Notes: a model not told the origin generated them from the sequence alone. Numbered from the stretch's first letter, positions 23,242 through 34,408 are shown. The stretch: DNA of 64,000 nt from Synaphobranchus kaupii (GCA_029718625.1 CM056391.1:1030162-1094161); one strand, 5' to 3'. Made by a program: numbers and translations.

Positions 23242-23489
23242 ACACTCTCAGAAAGAAAGGGACCGTGGAGGTACATTCATGCTCTTTAAGGAACAAATTT
23301 GCCAAATGTATCTTCTGAGACCAATAATATTTTATGTGGGTATTAATATGTACCTTTTTTGAGCAAAAAAGGTACACATAATTATGTATTGTTGGCTAGG
23401 GGCACAATTTTATATACATGTGGGGTACCACCCCAGTGACAAGTGTTTGTACCTTCTTTGGCAAGTTTTCTTACCTTTTTTCTGAGTGT
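23242..23489. mobile_element. Candidate MITE with ACACTC...GAGTGT ends
   Basis: The termini ACACTCTCAGAAAGAAAGG and CCTTTTTTCTGAGTGT are inverted repeats around a non-coding body rich in GGTAC. Right ends of the same type lie upstream of the other signal exons (for example CTTTTTTCTGAGAGTGTA near 35070 and 43525). No target duplication is clear; a hAT-type origin is a guess. Confidence 0.45.
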
Positions 23490-23573
23490 ATTTTATTATC
23501 CCTCTTTAATACATATAATAAAATGCTTCACAATGTGGGGAAAGATAATACATAAGGATGTTATCTATATATA

Positions 23574-23887
23574 CAGTTGAAGTCGGAAGTTAGATACACT
23601 TTGGTTGAAGTCATTAAAACTCATTTTTAACCACTCCACAGATTTCATGTTAGCAAACTATAGTGTTGGAAAGTCAGTTAGGACATCTACGTTTTGCATG
23701 ACACAAGTAATTTTTCCAACAATTTTTTACAGACAGATTATTTCACTTTTAATTCACTATATCACAATTCCAGTGGGTCAGAAGTTTACATACACTAAGT
23801 TGACTGTGCCTTTAAATTTTTAATATTTGGTCGCAATGAGTTTTAATGACTTCAACCTAAGTGCATGTAAACTTCCGACTTCAACTG
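23574..23887. mobile_element. Sleeping Beauty-like Tc1 MITE
   Basis: The element begins CAGTTGAAGTCGGAAGTTAG and ends CTTCCGACTTCAACTG, flanked by TA. The left arm closely follows the long inverted repeat of the Tc1 family from which Sleeping Beauty was built, including the inner direct repeat CAGTGGGTCAGAAGTTTACA. All transposase sequence is deleted. The paralogous promoter near 62710 lacks it. Confidence 0.88.
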
Positions 23888-23987
23888 TACATACACAGGA
23901 AATGATAATGATAGATATCCTGCTCTGGTGACAAACAGTACAGACTACAGAGCATGAGGGACCAAAGAGGTGTGGACTGAGAGAAAC

Positions 23988-23995
23988 AGGAAGTG
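23988..23995 (+). promoter_or_regulatory. ETS/PU.1-type box AGGAAGTG upstream of a signal exon
   Basis: AGGAAGTG sits inside a block GAGAAACAGGAAGTGAGAAT kept upstream of the signal exons at 24088, 35314, 43769 and 62915, with a GTA variant upstream of 47397. Distances to the ATG are about 57-112 bases. PU.1 sites of this form drive myeloid genes; function here is inferred. Confidence 0.5.
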
Positions 23996-24030
23996 AGAAT
24001 CATGCTAAAAAGAGGTGGTCTGTCTAACGG

Positions 24031-24035
24031 ACACA

Positions 24036-24074
<39 letters not shown>
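24031..24074. repeat. (CA)n microsatellite in the promoter
   Basis: A CA run lies just upstream of the signal exon at 24088. Similar runs precede the exons at 13906, 47397 and 62915, but the two youngest copies (35314, 43769) have only ACACACAC. Confidence 0.9.
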
Positions 24075-24076
<2 letters not shown>

Positions 24077-24087
24077 GTAAGGCACAT

Positions 24088-24142
24088 ATGGCTCCTACTC
24101 TGCTACTCTTCATCTCCATCCTCTTCCTCTCTGTACTGCCAG
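24088..24142 (+). CDS. ITIM receptor, exon 1 (signal peptide)
   Basis: [18 protein letters not shown] plus one base, donor GTAGGA, phase 1. The start is the ATG in CACATATGGCT shared by all cluster members. Confidence 0.88.
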
Positions 24143-27100
24143 GTAGGACTCACTTCTCACACATTTATACGTGAATAAAATATGGATATGATGTAATTTT
24201 TCTTTGAATCAATTGGCAATCAGAGTACTTGCTCATAAACATAAACACACCCTGGCTACATCCTTGGAATTCATGTGTTTTTGTCTTTACTTGCTCTTGG
24301 TAAGTCTACTTTCTTATAATGAATGATTTATATCGAGTTTTAAAATGAATTTAAAACCAACAAGAAACTGTGTTTGCATATTTGGCATTACCCGCAGTTT
24401 AAACTTTTTTCTTCATAAAAAAATGATTAACCCTTGAACTGCATGAAATTTTATTATTGTCATAGCTAAAAAAAACACTTAATGCCAAAAAAAGTCCTTT
24501 TCGTGAAGCTGAACAGATAAAAATGTAATGCTTGTGCATCTTGTAGTTGTAAGGTTACTTTTCATTGCAATAATTTGGCAGACGCTCTTAACCAGAGTGA
24601 CGTACAGTAGTTGAGAACATCAGAACAGTGTTAAAGAATACATTTATAATAACTAAATGTCATGAAAACACAGTTAACAACAATTTGTATCATGGTAGTT
24701 AATATATTTTTTTATATATAGTATTGGACTGGAGGTGTCTAAAAACAAGGAAAGTATGATCATGTCCAGGGGTGGAGGAGGGGTGTGGAGATAGGGGGAG
24801 CGAGAGTGTGGGAGCGGGCCCCTATACCCCTTACCACATCCCCCCATTTCAGAATCACATTACTAGTAAGTTCTCATTAAAGTGCCACAGTTGCAACATT
24901 ATATCCTTTTCACGCTTCACATACTTTGCATGATTAAAATAGCTCTGCGTTTTACCAAAAGGAGAAGTTCCTATAATCTTGTTGTCTACCTGTGAATAAT
25001 CACAGAAAATGCTTCAAACCCACAGTATAATGTACTGTGCCCTTTAACCACAGGAAATAATGCTGCTCTGTACCCTAAAATAATGATAAAACTGAAAGTG
25101 TAGCAGGGAATCACAAATTTGTTCATGTGCTCATGCACACATTATATTCTGGGGCTTCACCTGTATTGCATTAAAAGTCTCCACCTGTGATGGCACTGCC
25201 ATCCCAGACAGTATGTTCTGAAATGTGTTTGCCTCTGGTTAGATAACAACCTGTCTTTTAATATGCATAAGCTGCCTTGCTAAGACATCAAGTGTGAGTT
25301 TTTGAGAATCAAGGCCTGTTTTGATTCGGAGGCAAGAAGAAGCTTGCACAGGCTACTTAAAAGAACTGTTTTACCTGTAATAGATGATGGTGATGTTCTC
25401 TGTATGCATACTGCTATTACTTATCTATGTGTTATAGATGCAGTGTACCATGGTGATCTCCACTTCATAACTAATGCCAGGTCACACACACAAAATTGCA
25501 TCTTTTACACAAGAGGGGGCTGGACCTCCTTAGCCACACCTAGGTTTTATGTCTGCTACCTGATTTTAGAAAAGTCATACAGCACCTCCTCTCTTACCTC
25601 TCTCAACTTATCTTATAAAAATGGTGGTGCAGTGCTTAACACAGTCGCCTCGCAAGAAAGAGGTTCTGGGTTCAAATCCCGATCCGGATCCTCTCTGCGT
25701 GTAGCTTGCATGTTCTCCCCGTGTTTGTGTGGGCTTCCTCCAGGCACTCTGGTTTCCTCCCACACCAAAGACATGTATGTCAGATTAGGTAAACTCCTTC
25801 CCATTCCCCCGGCCGCTGAACTGTGGCTGCCCACGGCTCCTATGTAACTAGGATGGGTCAAATGCAGAGAACAAATGACCCCACGGGGTCAATAAGGTAT
25901 AATATGTTAAAATCCCCTATATTCCCTAGATCAATGTGGATCTCCACTTTTGTACATCGCTCTGGATTAGTGTCTGCTAAGTGACTGTAATGTAATACTC
26001 CAACTGCGAAACACTGCTTTGAATTATTATACACACCCACTGTACCCTCCTAAATCATGCATCGAGACCTCCTCAGCCAATCAAAATGGACTTTCCTCCT
26101 CACCGAAGCTCTTCAAATTTGGCCTCTTCAACAGCAGATCTGTTACAAAAACGCTCCTCTGCTGAGTAAAAGTATTGACAAAGACCTGGATTTATTTTGC
26201 ATCACAGAGACCTGGCATCAGCCAAATGAGTATTTAGCCCAAAATCAACGCACCCCTCCTGGTTATGCCGTCCTTGACTGCCCACGTACATCTGGCAGAG
26301 GCGGCGGTTATTTTGTTAAATCTATGCAAGTGCCATCCACCACATCTTTTGAATGTTTGGCTTTTAAAATTACCGGCTGGGGGGGGGGGCAGAGAGAGTA
26401 ACAGATAGTGAAGGGATCACAGAAGGTGCCCCAGCAGGGGATCGAACCCCCAACCTCCCCGGGGGATTCATGCATGGCCTGAGAGTCAGCTGTCCTACAG
26501 ACTGCGCTTTACTCTGCTGTGACGGTAAAATGAGCCCATACTGATGAAGTGTGTGTTTCTCTCTGCAGGTGCTGACGCTGTGTCCACAGTGAGTCATGTA
26601 GCTGTACAGAGCGGAATATCTGTCACTATCCCATGTCTCTATTATAAAAAATATGAAAGTTCTGTGAAATACTGGTGTCATGGGCAACTGTGGGCTACAT
26701 GTTCTATTGTAGTGCGCACTGACTCTCCCAAAGTTAAAGGTGAAACGTCGATCACTGATGACCCCACCCATCATGTCTTCACTGTTACCATGAAAAAGCT
26801 GAAGATGGACGACTCTGGATATTACTGGTGTGCTGTAAAGAAAAAGGATTATTTGAATGTAGATGAGGGCTCACGTCTGTACCTGTCAGTCACTGCTGGT
26901 AAGATGGCTGCTGCACACACTGCACTCAGTGAGACCTGCTTCCCAACCTCTTAATGACGGCATCTTCACTTCTCCCCGTGATTTCCAACCATACGCTGCA
27001 CAGTACTTTCTACTGTAAATTGTTGCACTCTGGGTAAATGAGTGATTCTAGCGGTTGTCCTAGCAACATTGAGTATTTCTTTCCATTGTTAATCTGCAAA

Positions 27101-27854
27101 ACCATTGGTTCTTTTTGACTCTACATAAAGAATGACATTGTGGTGGCAACCTCAATGGTACGTGCAGTTTTCTTGCCATCCAACTCCTCACAGTATCCAT
27201 TAGAGTATGAAAATAATTTTCTTTGGCCTACTTTCGCAGTTTATTTTGATTTCAGGGGGGAAATCAAAGCTGCAATGCAACGGTTTTTTTTTTTTCTTTC
27301 TGTGGTGTTCAGGTACTCCTGGCCTCTGGATTGACCAACAGGAGGTGACCGGTGTGGAAGGGGGCCATGTCAGTGTGCAGTGTTACTATAATGAACTGTA
27401 CGACAGCAAGAGCTGGTGCAGGGCTGGGGGCTCCTGTGTGGAAGTGAGTTCTGGTAAATCTGGAAGATCAGAGATCAAAGATGTCAGCTCTAAAAAAGTC
27501 TTCAATGTGACGATGAGGGAGCTGAACAGGGAGGACACAGGCTGGTATTGGTGTGCTGCTGGAGAACTACAGATCCCTGTTCACATCACTGTCACTCAGA
27601 AAACTACAACTACCACAGTCACCACACGTAAGAAACTAATTAAACAAGGCTGTAAAAAAAAATGCATTCTATCATCATATATTAAATGGTATTTTCTGTC
27701 ACTCTTTCTCTCAGTGAGGGGTGTAAATGGCATGTTATGAAATGCCACAACCGGTGCTAGCAGTCTTGTAGTAATGTGCAGACTGTAGGGAGCCACTGGC
27801 TTGTAGACACATGTTGGGAGTTCTGTTCTCCTTTAACATTACCACAGTATTACA

Positions 27855-27887
<33 letters not shown>

Positions 27888-30800
27888 ATATGGAGAAAAA
27901 CATCATTAAAGCATTCATTGTTTAAAATGTATTGTTTTCAATGCTGGGGTGGAACCATCAGCATTTTAAATGTAACAAACATAATGAACGTTTCGCCACT
28001 GACTCTTCACTACAACTACTTCATCTTCAGCATCGACCGCACTCTGTACATCTCTTTCAGTTAGCACAGCAACCACACCAGCAACAGCCAACCAGCCTTC
28101 AACCTCAAAGCGGCCAGCAGTAACAATACTTCTCTCATCTTTTCCAGCAACAACCACTTATAATAAAAGGTAAGGTATTCATAATGGCAAAGGAAACTTA
28201 TATTCAGCTGAGTTTTGTTTCTTAAATACAGTGTAAGTGTAAGTGTAAATTAGTATAATAGTAACATAGTTAAGAAATACTTGTTGGTGTTGGATCACCA
28301 TTATTTTTTATTAAAGTGGCTCGGCTGTTTTTCCTGACAAATGTGCTCCAATAATCATCCCTCTATCAAGGTCAATGAGGTTTCCTCCTGTAGCCATGGT
28401 TACTGTAAACTTTCAGCATTAAAAGCAGTACATAGCCACTATGCATGCTGGCATATGGTTGGTGTAATTAATGGTGACCCACGTCTGTCTGGTCGACACT
28501 GCTTTGTTCCCTGATGTTTCCATTTCTTTTTTTGTCCACTACCTGTTTATTGTGTCCATCAAAAGTTCAAAAGGTTCTGTAAAAAACAATTCTGCTTGAA
28601 GCTTGCTGTACTGAGACAGGCTCATGTCCAGTCTCATTTGAGCATTTAAAATTGGGAGGAAAAAAGTAAGATAAAATAAGTTTTTAAAAATATATTTCAT
28701 AAATAATAATGTCATGCGACCTTTATTTGAAACCAGCTAGAATAGAATAGAATATAACTTTATTTGTTCTCGTGGGGAAATTAGTTTGCAGCATAATCAC
28801 ACGGCATTTGGTCAATCAATCACGACATCACAAAAAAAGTCACAAATAGACATACTGGTACACCTGTACATATACCCATACTAGGAGGAGGAGAACTGGC
28901 CAGACCAGCTGGACATCCTTTGAAACAGGATGGAGTGGTCAAAGTGCATGGATACGCTAGTACATTACATGTTTAAAAACTTAACGGCTTGTGGAACAAA
29001 AGAAAATTTTGATCTATTTTTAGTGAATAGAGGGGGGCAATATCGTCGCCCAGATGGCAGCAAAAACAAATGAGGAGGCAAGGGGGTGCCTCTGGTACCC
29101 CTCAATGTTGTTTGCTTTCTTCATCGTTCTATCTCTGTAGATACATTCCACACTAGGTAATGTAATTCCCTAGCAGTTTACTGGCCGTTGTTACGGTTTT
29201 TCTGACAGTCTTTTTCTGTGCCTCAGTAGCATTGCCGAACCAGCAGATTATGCAGAAGGATAAAACACTTTCAATAAAAGCACAGTAAAACATTTGTGAG
29301 CATTTTGCTGTGGACATTAAAAGAAAACCAATTTCTTTAAAAAGTACATTCTTTGTTGTGTCTTTGTACTTATAAGGTCAGTCCACAGGGTCCCATTTGA
29401 GTTTATGGTCGAGCACAATGCCAAGGTACTTGTAGTCTGTGACAGACTGTATTGGCTCCCCATTGATAAAAGTAGGGTTTAAAATTGTGCAGCTTTCTAA
29501 AATCAATGGACAGTTCCTTTGTTTTTGAAGTGTTTAGGAGAAGGTTTGAACTTCTCACACAATTTAAAAAGTAGTTAAGAACTGGTCCATGCTCCACCTC
29601 CCCATCATATAGGAGGCTCACCAGGGCAGTGTCATCTGCATATTTAATAAAGTGCCTATTTGGGAAAGTGCTGGTGCAGGAATTTGTGTATAAAATAAAC
29701 AATAAGGATGATAAAACACATCCCTGGGGGGAGCCTGTGCATGTGATCTTTTTGTCAGAGAGGGACGTACCAACTCTGACCTGCTGAATTCTACTGCTAA
29801 GAAAATCAACAATCCATAAAATCACGCCAGCTTCAAGTAAAAACTCAGTAGCCAATATTCTGATAAAATACTGGGCTGGATAGTGTTAAAAGTCCACAAA
29901 TAAAATCTTGGCATGAGTCTTTGGTTTCTCAAGATGCGTGTGCAGTAAGTGCAATAGAGTCACAATTGCATCTTCCACCCCTCTTGTGGCTTGATAGGCA
30001 AATTGCAGGGGGTCCATGAGGTGCTGTGTTTGTGACACAATGTACCTTTTCACTAAGCGCTCAAAACACTTCATGACCAGTGATGTCAGTGTAATAGGAT
30101 GAAAGTCGTTGGGCCCTATAGGTCTGGGGATTTTGGCAGGGGGACAATTGTGATGTTTTCCATAGGGTCGGGACTTTATGAAGATTAAAAGAGGATCTAA
30201 AAATGTCAGTAAACACTGGTGCTAGCTGTTCAGCACAGTGCTTTAAAAACACTTCCACAGATATTGTCAGGGGCCTGAGCTTTTTCGTGGGTTACAGCTT
30301 CTGAAAAGGTGAAAGACTTCGGATTCCTTGATAAGAGGGTTGGGTGTGAGGGGGGGGGGGGGGGAGGGAGGGGCATCACAGTGGCAGCCTCGGCACTGTT
30401 GGTCACTCTAAAAGCGGCAAAAGAAGGTGTTGAGCTGGTTTGCCATCTCCAGTCCCTCACTACCATGCAGGACAAGGGTAGGTTTTCCTCTGCCCTTGTG
30501 TGGAACATTTATCATGGTTTTAATCCCCTGCCATGCCTCTCTGGGTTTGCCAGATGCCAGAGAGGCCTCGATCTTTTGTTTGTAGCTGTATTTGTCCAGC
30601 TGTATTTGTCTTTTTATTTGTCTTTGTGTGTCCCTTCTAGCTGTTTCATCCTGGATTCTGTAAGCCTTTTTCTTCTGAATTATCAATTTCTTTAATCTGT
30701 TAGACACCCAAGGCTTATCATTAGGGTAAGATTTAAAGGTCTTAGTAGGAATCACAGAGTCTACACAGAAATTGATATAATCAGACACTGCTGTAACATG

Positions 30801-33698
30801 ATCATTAATATCAGGACTATTAAAGACCTCCCATAGGGTGCAGTCAAAACATCCCTGTAGAGCCATTATGCTGTCGTTGTTCCACACCTTGACAGTTCTC
30901 TATTGAGCTATTGAGTTAAGCATGACAGAGCATAATCTCAGAGCAGAGCTTCTCATTTCTCTTAATAGCAGTAATACTGTCATCCAGTCATACAGTGATA
31001 TGACTGAAGCCTCCTGCCGTGTTTAAATCTCATGCACCATATTGCTGTTCTTAAGTCCTTCAGACATCAAAATCGTCCTGATGGCATTAGGGATACTGTT
31101 GCTGGCGGTGGCTGTTGCCATGGTTACATGGAGGCTGTGGAAGAGACACGGTGAGTACCCCACATGAAGTATGTTGGGTGTTTGGATGCTGTACAAGTGA
31201 TTATTCATCGCAGCATCACTAAATCACAGTACAATGAATCACAGTGCACTGAATCACTGTATACTGAATCACAATACACTGATTCACAGTACACTGGATC
31301 ACGATACACTGAATCACTGTACACTGAATCACAATACACTGAGTCACTGTATACTGAATCACAATACACTGAGTCACAGGACACTGAATCACAATAGACT
31401 GAATCACTGTATACTGAATCACAATACACTGATTCACAGTACACTGAATCACGATACACTGAATCACAATACACTGAATCGCTGTACACTGAATCACAAT
31501 ACACTGATTCACAGTTCACTGAATCACGATACACTGAATCACAGTAGACTGAATCACAATACACTGAATCACTGTACACTGAACCACAGTACACTGAATC
31601 ACAATACACTGAATCACTGTACACTGAATCACAATACACTGAGTCACAGTACACTGATTCACAATAGACTGAATCACTGTACACTGAATCACTGTACACT
31701 GAATCACAATACACTGAGTCACAGTACACTGATTCACAATAGACTGAATAACGGTATACTTTATCACGATACACTAAATCACAATACACTGAATCACAGT
31801 AGACTGAATCACAAGAATTTCCCAGGTGGCAGGGGGTCTCGCAGCTCAGAAGAAGACGTGACCTACAGCACGGTGTTCTACAAGAAGCAGTCATCACACA
31901 GAGAAAGCCCACCCCTTTCACACAGAGAAAGCCGACCTCAATCACACAGAGAAAGCCCACCTCAATCACAGGTTGGTTAGCTGTTGGATTTCTCACACAG
32001 AGTTTATAGAGTGACTGCAGAGAATCACACTGTTAATGTTCAGTCTCATCTCTTACTTCCTACAGGTCGCTTTAGAGATCTTTAGAGATCCGTTATTTTT
32101 TATCTTTCCTTCCTTCAGTTTCCTTTTGGAATGATGTCATAGATATAATTGTCTAAGATATGTTATCTGTCTAATTGTAGAATACATTCTTTTTTACAAT
32201 ACAAATTGTTGTTTGTTAGGTAAATATTACACTTGATTATAAATTATTATAAATGGGATTGTAAATGATTATAAATGGGCCTCTGTGCCTTTGTAGTGAC
32301 ACCACATTTTTGTATTCCTGAGAGGAACATGAATGTCCTCCACTCATCACTCTGGATAAGAGCATCTGTTAAACGATGGTAATGTGGCGTTATATAAACT
32401 CAGGGCAGGAAGTCTTTGAACAGCAGCGGGCCACTACAGAGTCAGAGGTGCTAAAAGCTGAAATATCATCCTGCTCTTAAACCACTGTGAAAACAAGCAT
32501 TCATATTGTTCCAGAACGTTCACTCGTGAGTTACTTTAATGCATTTCTCTCCTGCTCCGTAAGCCGTTGGCTGCAGGGTTGAGATGAATTCAACATTCTG
32601 TTCAGTCAATCCAGGAAATGAATTTACATTCAACTAATTGTTATTATTTTAAAATGTCCACAATTTTATAATTTCAGAATCAAATTCAATTAGACGGAAT
32701 CATTGATTTATGGAATGATCCTCTATGGAGCATTTTTCACATAATGAACATAATTTCAGTTCACGTCCCGATTTGACTGAAACAAAATTGACCGTGACCG
32801 CCCCAGCTCTGTTGAGTAACAGAAACATGTTCACATTTATTGTCCCAGCCATCTAAAAACTCTGCAGATGATGTCATATACAGCTCAATCATCCTGCATA
32901 ATCCACCGGTAAGATTGTTTATCATATTTCAGTGTCAGGTACACAGTATTCAGGTATCAGCTGGCACACATTGGGAAAGGTGAACATGTACGTGTGACCA
33001 CCAGGGGGGTATTCCACAGAACAGGATTATCAAGTGATCCAGATAACTCTGAGAACAATAGGGATGTTTCGACACATTCGTGAGATTTCGGTCAATAAAA
33101 ATGCACTAGAATCTGGTTTAGGAGCGTGATTTAGTCATATGTATTGTTAGTTTCTGATATTGTAGAATGTTTCTGAGCTCTTTTTGGGCGGCAGTGTAGT
33201 ATAATGGTTAAGGACTTGTAGCCGAAAGGTTGCAGGTTCGATTCCCAGGTAGGACACTGCCGTTGTACCCTTGAGCAAGGTACTTAACCTGAATCGCTTC
33301 AGTATATATCCAGCTGTATAAATGGATAAATGCAATAAGACGTTGTGTAAGTCGCTCTGGATAAGAGCGTCTGCTAAATGCTAATGTAATGTAATGTAAA
33401 ATGTAATAATGTAATTGCATGGGATTATTTTAGATTTATCTGGTTAGCTTGCTTATCCTGCTTTGTGGAATAACACCCCAGTCGTTTAAACTTAATTTGT
33501 TTCTTTACTTTTCTCACCTAAAACAGATAATCTTAAAAGGAAAATGTGTGTACCTCTCTGTAATGTTCATCTTTTGATTAACTCAAATATTGTGTATGCA
33601 TGTCCTGTTCTGAACAGGCTACATACTCTCCTAACCAGCCTGCAGCAGATGGAGCCGGTGATGTGGTTTACAGCACAGTTGTCCTGGAGAAAAAATAG
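24088..33698 (+). CDS. Inhibitory CD300/pIgR-like receptor, complete spliced gene
   Basis: Eight exons join in frame: 24088-24142, 26569-26898, 27313-27627, 28031-28169, 31056-31150, 31826-31971, 32849-32908 and 33618-33698, giving 1221 bases or 406 residues. Order: signal peptide 1-18, V-type domain 19-128, second V-type domain 129-233, Thr/Ser/Pro-rich stalk 234-279, transmembrane helix about 285-304, cytoplasmic tail to 406. Both domains have the CD300/pIgR cysteine set (IPCLY, YWCHG, SGYYWCA; then [21 protein letters not shown]). The tail has three ITIM-like sites: VTYSTV (Tyr325), VIYSSI (Tyr371) and VVYSTV (Tyr398), each in its own exon. Such motifs recruit SH2-domain phosphatases, so an inhibitory leukocyte receptor is expected. 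Introns contain LINEs, a SINE and a minisatellite. The donor after 31971 (GTTGGT) is weak; read-through ends after three codons. Confidence 0.82.
25300..25620 (+). mobile_element. LINE reverse-transcriptase C-terminal fragment
   Basis: The frame reads [19 protein letters not shown], then [15 protein letters not shown] and a GWTSL motif. This is the segment after the polymerase core in Rex1/L2-like LINEs. It is short and isolated within intron 1. Confidence 0.7.
25620..26000 (+). mobile_element. tRNA-type SINE with L2-like tail
   Basis: A box-B-like GGTTCTGGGTTCAAATCCCG is followed by GCATGTTCTCCCCGTGTTTG and GGTTTCCTCCCACACCAAAG, a widespread fish dispersed sequence. It ends TCTGCTAAGTGACTGTAATG, an L2-type tail. 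Confidence 0.65.
26055..26385 (+). mobile_element. LINE endonuclease fragment
   Basis: [36 protein letters not shown] and FECLAFKI are conserved pieces of the apurinic-type endonuclease of Rex1/L2-like LINEs. The rest of the element is absent; a poly-G run follows. Confidence 0.75.
26405..26530 (-). repeat. tRNA-like remnant upstream of the V exon
   Basis: In reverse, AAGCGCAGTCTGTAGGACAG resembles an A box and GGGGGTTCGATCCCCTGCTG a B box. The A-box half also precedes the V exons at 37052, 45509 and 48903. I read it as an old tRNA-derived repeat, not a working tRNA gene. Confidence 0.4.
26569..26898 (+). CDS. ITIM receptor, exon 2 (first V-type domain)
   Basis: Acceptor CTCTGCAG, donor GTAAGA, 330 bases, phase 1 to 1. 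It retains the canonical B-strand cysteine (VTIPCLY) and F-strand SGYYWCA. Confidence 0.88.
27313..27627 (+). CDS. ITIM receptor, exon 3 (second V-type domain)
   Basis: Acceptor GTTCAG, donor GTAAGA, 315 bases. Includes the extra cysteine pair SWCRAGGSC typical of CD300/pIgR domains and ends in a TTTTTVTT run that starts the stalk. Confidence 0.88.
28031..28169 (+). CDS. ITIM receptor, exon 4 (stalk)
   Basis: The acceptor CATCTTCAG and donor GTAAGG bound 139 bases, phase 1 in and 2 out. The product is Thr/Ser/Pro-rich ([15 protein letters not shown]), a likely O-glycosylated stalk. The phase matches the alternative start of the next exon at 31056. Confidence 0.65.
28736..30900 (-). mobile_element. 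Rex1/CR1-like LINE, truncated and frameshifted
   Basis: Read on the minus strand, fragments carry the pre-RT region ([20 protein letters not shown] at 30408-30887), [18 protein letters not shown] (29886-30074), [18 protein letters not shown] and [11 protein letters not shown] (29403-29855). The catalytic YADD is kept, but frames break several times. The 3' end is AATAAAGTTATATTCTATTC, the Rex1-type tail. It lies in the intron between the stalk and transmembrane exons. Intron sequence 28170-28735 shows nothing else recognisable. Confidence 0.82.
31056..31150 (+). CDS. ITIM receptor, exon 5 (transmembrane)
   Basis: Acceptor TTCTTAAG in phase 2, donor GTGAGT in phase 1, 95 bases. It encodes [20 protein letters not shown] followed by the basic stop-transfer RLWKRH. 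An alternative acceptor (CTTCAG at 31063) gives phase 1 and would not match the stalk exon. Confidence 0.8.
31205..31815. repeat. 15-bp minisatellite in the intron before the first ITIM exon
   Basis: About 40 variants of ACTGAATCACARTAC fill the intron between the transmembrane and first cytoplasmic exons, ending only about 10 bases before the acceptor at 31825. One frame on each strand remains open because 15 is a multiple of 3. Confidence 0.95.
31826..31971 (+). CDS. ITIM receptor, exon 6 (first ITIM)
   Basis: The acceptor is TTTCCCAG and the proposed donor GTTGGT. The exon encodes [14 protein letters not shown], then three octapeptide repeats of the SHRESPPQ type, which are 24-bp DNA repeats. 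Reading through the donor adds VG and a stop at 31978-31980. Confidence 0.75.
31981..32848. other. Intron of the ITIM receptor
   Basis: AT-rich intron DNA. The only recognised element is a SINE/L2 tail scrap near 32350 (CTCTGGATAAGAGCATCTG). Confidence 0.5.
32849..32908 (+). CDS. ITIM receptor, exon 7 (second ITIM)
   Basis: Acceptor TGTCCCAG, donor GTAAGA, exactly 60 bases in phase 0. The peptide is [20 protein letters not shown]. Confidence 0.8.
33188..33400 (+). mobile_element. tRNA-derived SINE (V/HAmo-like), near complete
   Basis: The head GGGCGGCAGTGTAGTATAAT carries an A box (TATAATGGTTAAGG) and a B box (GGTTCGATTCC). The body has TTGAGCAAGGTACTTAACC, and the L2-type tail GGATAAGAGCGTCTGCTAAA ends in AATGTAATGTAA. 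It lies in the last intron of the ITIM receptor. Confidence 0.85.
33618..33698 (+). CDS. ITIM receptor, exon 8 (third ITIM and stop)
   Basis: Acceptor CTGAACAG, phase 0, ending TAG. The exon encodes [12 protein letters not shown] at the C-terminus. Confidence 0.8.
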   Translation, partial: ATYSPNQPAADGAGDVVYSTVVLEKK

Positions 33699-34203
33699 GT
33701 TTGTTTTGCTGGATTTCCAGTTGGATTTTATTCTTTTTAAAGTTGTTTAGCTGATAATTTATTGTGCTTCCAATATACAAGAGGTAAGATTATTTTTTAA
33801 ATAATCATAATACTGCTGATGAAATTTCTAGACTGTAGTTGATATTAATTAGAATTAGATGGTAATATGAGCAGGTTCACTATCGTGCCCATATTAACAT
33901 ACCATCATAATGCAAGTTACAGTGAAAAAGGTGCAGTAATGGAGCACAGACTCCATAAATCATAAATCATAAATCCATCTTTACTCTTCTACTTTACCCT
34001 GAGCTTTCTCTCCTTCTCTTTCATCTCAATGGTCACAGACACAGAGTGGCTCTGGTAAAGGGTTCATAACTGCTATTTGAATTAGCTAAAAAAAAAAAAT
34101 CACAGCTGTTTGAAGAAAAGTTACATTGCTCTGGGGGGGTTTGGTTCCTGAAAAGGATGACGTCAGTGAAGTAGGCACTGCTTGCATGACAAACTCTAGA
34201 AAC
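33699..34203. other. 3' flank of the ITIM receptor
   Basis: AT-rich DNA that should hold the 3' untranslated region. I see no clear polyadenylation signal or coding exon. Confidence 0.45.
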
Positions 34204-34408
34204 TCAATCAAGCCCCTGAATGGTACAGGATACTTATCTTACGGGTCTGTGACTCATGGAACTTGCAATTCATTTTTGTATCTTTACAAACTTTCTTTCG
34301 TTCCTTTCACTGTTTTTTATTACACCTTTTTTAATCGGGCTGAAGGGTGATCATGTTAAAACCCAAATGATCTTGAGATCAATGCCTGAATGTTCCCTGT
34401 CTGTTCAG

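Noticed and set aside
29403..30887. Host gene on the minus strand within the ITIM receptor
   Set aside because: Reverse-transcriptase motifs (YADD) and a Rex1-type tail show that it is a broken LINE.
31205..31996. Long repetitive open frames of the NHNTL and CDSVY type
   Set aside because: Artefact of the 15-bp minisatellite; only the last part on the plus strand is real coding sequence (the ITIM exon).
33188..33260. tRNA gene
   Set aside because: A and B boxes are present, but the sequence continues into a SINE body and L2-type tail, and no clean cloverleaf is evident.
34126..34350. 74-codon frame just downstream of the ITIM receptor
   Set aside because: Not preserved in units B and C, where the frame is interrupted; no domain or splice evidence.
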